From Methanobacterium sp. UBA176 (GTDB lineage Archaea; Methanobacteriota; Methanobacteria; Methanobacteriales; Methanobacteriaceae): 7,652 nt of DNA. The translations under genes were made by a program, and so were the position numbers. Below the pieces are notes generated by a model. That model searched no databases. It was given only the letters and a program-made list of their open reading frames with translations, and was not told the DNA's origin. The stretch's first letter is position 1; each line of letters begins with the position of its first letter. Shown here piece after piece: positions 6,172-7,652 of the stretch. Location: the NCBI GenBank assembly GCA_002505765.1, contig DAVZ01000048.1, positions 1 through 7,652 on the forward strand. Direction: 5' to 3'.

Positions 6172-7295
6172 GGCAGATACCTTTATCTGATATTGATATT
6201 GGAGATGGGGAGATAGATAATGTAGTGAATGTTTTAAAATCTGAATGGCTGTCTATGGGTCCTGTAAGCAGGCAGTTTGAGAGGAAATTTTCTGATTATC
6301 TTCAAATTAAACATGCATTTGGAGTTTCCAATGGTACAGCAGCCCTGCATATAGCCAATAAAGTTCTGGGTATTGGAATGGGGGATGAGGTAATTTTACC
6401 CTCCCTGACCTTTGTTGCCACCGCTAACGCTTCGCTGTATTGTGGGGCGAAACCGGTTTTTGCAGATGTGGTGAGTTTGGATAATTTAAACATTTCTCCA
6501 GATGACATCCTTGAGAAAATCACTCCCAAAACTAAGGCAATTACTGTTGTCCATTATGCTGGTTATCCCTGTGATATGGATCCAATAACAGAAATCGCTG
6601 AAGATCATAAACTTAAGGTTATAGAAGACGCAGCACATGCTCCTGGTGCAGAATATAAGGCTAAAAAGTGCGGTACAATGGGGGATATTGGATGTTTTAG
6701 TTTTTTTGCAAATAAAAACATGGTAACTGGCGAAGGGGGCATGGTGGTTACCAGTGATGAGTCTCTGGCCCGTAAGGTTAAAATGATTAGATCCCACAGC
6801 ATGACCACTTTAACCTGGGAGAGGCATATGGGGCATGCATTCAACTACGATGTTACTGGTATGGGTTTTAACTACAGGATAAATGAAATTGCATCTGCAA
6901 TTGGACTTGCTCAATTAGAAAAGCTGGATAAAAACAACAGAATAAGAAAAAAAATTGTTGAACACTACAAAGTTGGTCTAAAGGAATTATCCCATATTTC
7001 AGTTCCTTTCAGTAATTATGAAGGAAAATCTGCATATCATATTTTCCCTGTGATTCTCAATAATAATGTATCCAGGAATGATTTCATGGCAAAATTAAGG
7101 GTAAAAGGGATACAGACAAGTATACATTACCCTCCGGTTCACCTATTTACTTATTATAGAAAATTGGGATATAGGGGTAATACTTTGCCAAAAACTGAGT
7201 ATCTTGGAGATCATCTGGTTACACTTCCTTTACATATGAAAATTGGGGAAGATGATGTTCATTATATCATTAAAGAAATAGATGGAGTGATTTAA
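6168..7295 (+). CDS. DegT/DnrJ/EryC1/StrS-family PLP aminotransferase
   Basis: A 375-residue fold-type I aminotransferase that would convert a 4-keto nucleotide sugar to the 4-amino form, with PLP and an amino donor, usually glutamate. The cofactor lysine is K183 in FANKNM. The pyridine-nitrogen aspartate is D154 in IEDAAHAPG, with H157 following. SNGTAAL (54-60) forms the phosphate site and GFNYRINEI is the family's C-terminal sugar/PLP segment. Its length is normal for the family. The start overlaps the nucleotidyltransferase stop as ATGA (6168-6171). Next to the dehydratase and nucleotidyltransferase it most likely makes an NDP-4-amino-4,6-dideoxyhexose (LegC- or perosamine-synthase-like); 3-amino transfer is possible but would normally need a ketoisomerase, which is absent. 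Confidence 0.92.
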   Translation: MRQIPLSDIDIGDGEIDNVVNVLKSEWLSMGPVSRQFERKFSDYLQIKHAFGVSNGTAALHIANKVLGIGMGDEVILPSLTFVATANASLYCGAKPVFADVVSLDNLNISPDDILEKITPKTKAITVVHYAGYPCDMDPITEIAEDHKLKVIEDAAHAPGAEYKAKKCGTMGDIGCFSFFANKNMVTGEGGMVVTSDESLARKVKMIRSHSMTTLTWERHMGHAFNYDVTGMGFNYRINEIASAIGLAQLEKLDKNNRIRKKIVEHYKVGLKELSHISVPFSNYEGKSAYHIFPVILNNNVSRNDFMAKLRVKGIQTSIHYPPVHLFTYYRKLGYRGNTLPKTEYLGDHLVTLPLHMKIGEDDVHYIIKEIDGVI

Positions 7296-7336
7296 TGGGA
7301 TTTTTATCCAGATCAAGGTTTAAGAATCTTATTTGA
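7295..7336 (+). pseudogene. 13-codon ORF after the aminotransferase, possible acyltransferase stump
   Basis: ATG 7295 overlaps the TAA of the aminotransferase (TAATG) and reads MGFLSRSRFKNLI before TGA at 7334-7336. From memory of the family, this resembles the first residues of hexapeptide-repeat sugar acyltransferases (a pattern like F-S-x-x-x-L/F-x-x-L-G), which often follow such aminotransferases. Nothing of the expected hexapeptide repeats follows in any frame up to the terminator-like hairpin at 7336. It may be the remains of a deleted gene or a chance ORF. Confidence 0.25.
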
Positions 7337-7380
7337 ACCCTCCATAGACACAGTGGGGGTTTATAAATGTTTTATTTTAA
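7336..7380 (+). terminator. Hairpin plus T-rich tract ending the gene run
   Basis: AACCC (7336-7340) and CCA (7342-7344) pair with TGG (7354-7356) and GGGTT (7357-7361), with a bulged T at 7341 and a nine-base loop. The hairpin is followed by T-rich DNA to about 7378. It begins at the last base of the short ORF at 7295-7336, 40 bases after the aminotransferase stop. The form resembles an intrinsic terminator. Confidence 0.5.
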
Positions 7381-7528
7381 ATTAGATTTTATTATCATTT
7401 AAATATGGACCATATTAATATTTACCTGGATTTTAGTTTAAGATAGGCCTAATAGATATTAAGAATGATTTTTAAACGTCCATACCATTTTAGCATATAA
7501 AATAGGGGACTGTAAGGTTAACCGGTGT
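7381..7528 (+). promoter_or_regulatory. Intergenic region with candidate promoter toward the right edge
   Basis: No gene is seen here. CATATAAAAT (7494-7503) is a good TATA-like match and would place a start near 7520-7528, just before the tandem hairpins and the second 70-bp repeat. The palindromes GGTTAACC (7516-7523) and ACCGGT (7521-7526) overlap close to that point. The promoter presumably serves a gene beyond the window, if it is real. Confidence 0.35.
7402..7416. repeat. 15-bp near-perfect palindrome
   Basis: AATATGG (7402-7408) and CCATATT (7410-7416) are exact inverted repeats around a single A. The size fits a dimeric regulator site, but no nearby start codon or regulator gene is visible to tie it to. 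Confidence 0.4.
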
Positions 7529-7571
7529 TGAAAAATTTTCAATTTTTCACAGTGAAAAATCTCTGATTTTC
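7529..7571. repeat. Three overlapping A/T-rich hairpin modules
   Basis: TGAAAAATT 7529-7537 pairs with AATTTTTCA 7541-7549. ATTTTTCAC 7542-7550 pairs with GTGAAAAAT 7552-7560. GAAAAATC 7554-7561 pairs with GATTTTC 7565-7571, with one bulged base. Neighbouring modules share arms, so only some can form at once. The last module matches the hairpin at 286-302 in form: a seven-base stem, a pyrimidine-rich three-base loop and the same GATTTTC arm. Confidence 0.7.
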
Positions 7572-7582
7572 ATATGCTGGAA

Positions 7583-7652
7583 TCAATATTTCATATTCGT
7601 TAATTATTGTTTTCAGTAAGACATATTAAGTCAGAAATATTTCAATAAATCT
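7583..7652. repeat. 70-bp direct repeat, right copy
   Basis: Matches 1-70 at 69 of 70 bases in the same orientation, with T at 7605 replacing C at 23. It runs into the window edge, so it may continue. It starts 11 bases after the tandem hairpins. The flank to its left shows no homology to anything I can compare, because the left copy begins at base 1. Confidence 0.93.

Noticed and set aside
4461..7295. Full legionaminic or pseudaminic acid pathway
   Set aside because: Only LegB-, nucleotidyltransferase- and LegC-like genes are present; the condensing synthase, CMP-transferase and hydrolysing 2-epimerase are not in the window.
1..7652. Insertion sequence, transposon or plasmid
   Set aside because: The end repeats are direct, not inverted, and no transposase, integrase, relaxase or replication gene is seen; the genes are ordinary surface-sugar functions.
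1..7652. CRISPR array, tRNA or rRNA gene
   Set aside because: No evenly spaced short repeats with unique spacers occur, and no cloverleaf or rRNA-like segment was found in the non-coding stretches.

Overview
The window looks like chromosomal DNA from a low-GC methanogenic archaeon, most likely Methanobacteriales (Methanobacterium-like). The grounds are AT-rich intergenic DNA with TATA-like boxes, GGAGGTGA/AGGTGA ribosome-binding sites, a secreted adhesin-like beta-helix protein with the NWWGSN and YDPWLV motifs typical of methanogen surface proteins, and a run of surface-sugar genes. This assignment is inference from style; no phylogenetic marker gene is present. All credible genes are on the + strand.

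Layout. 1-377 is non-coding: a 70-bp sequence that recurs at the other end of the window, a promoter region, then a hairpin-rich leader whose last hairpin covers the ribosome-binding site. 378-2246 is a large exported right-handed beta-helix (adhesin-like) protein with an Ig-like domain and a C-terminal membrane anchor. 2247-2554 is non-coding and holds a poly-T terminator candidate and promoter candidates. 2587-7295 is a tightly packed five-gene run: a FemAB/GNAT-fold transferase, a class I SAM methyltransferase, a LegB-like SDR nucleotide-sugar 4,6-dehydratase, a sugar-1-phosphate nucleotidyltransferase and a DegT-type PLP aminotransferase. Four tiny ORFs sit exactly at gene joints in this run (2555-2587, 3537-3620, 4401-4454, 7295-7336). 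7296-7652 is non-coding: a terminator-like hairpin, a palindrome, a TATA-like box, a run of mutually exclusive A/T hairpins, and the second copy of the 70-bp repeat.

How the genes fit together. The nucleotidyltransferase would activate a sugar-1-phosphate, the dehydratase would make the 4-keto-6-deoxy sugar, and the aminotransferase would make a 4-amino-4,6-dideoxy nucleotide sugar. The methyltransferase and FemAB-like transferase are candidate decorating enzymes (O/N-methylation; acylation or aminoacylation). There is no glycosyltransferase and no intact sugar N-acetyltransferase in the window, but a 13-codon ORF directly after the aminotransferase may be the stump of one. The simplest reading is a small cell-surface glycan tailoring cassette next to a surface adhesin. 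The 69/70-identical repeat at both ends suggests the whole 7.6-kb block is bounded by a dispersed element, was duplicated, or was cut at a repeat during assembly. Nothing resembling a transposase, integrase, CRISPR array, tRNA, rRNA or replication gene was seen.
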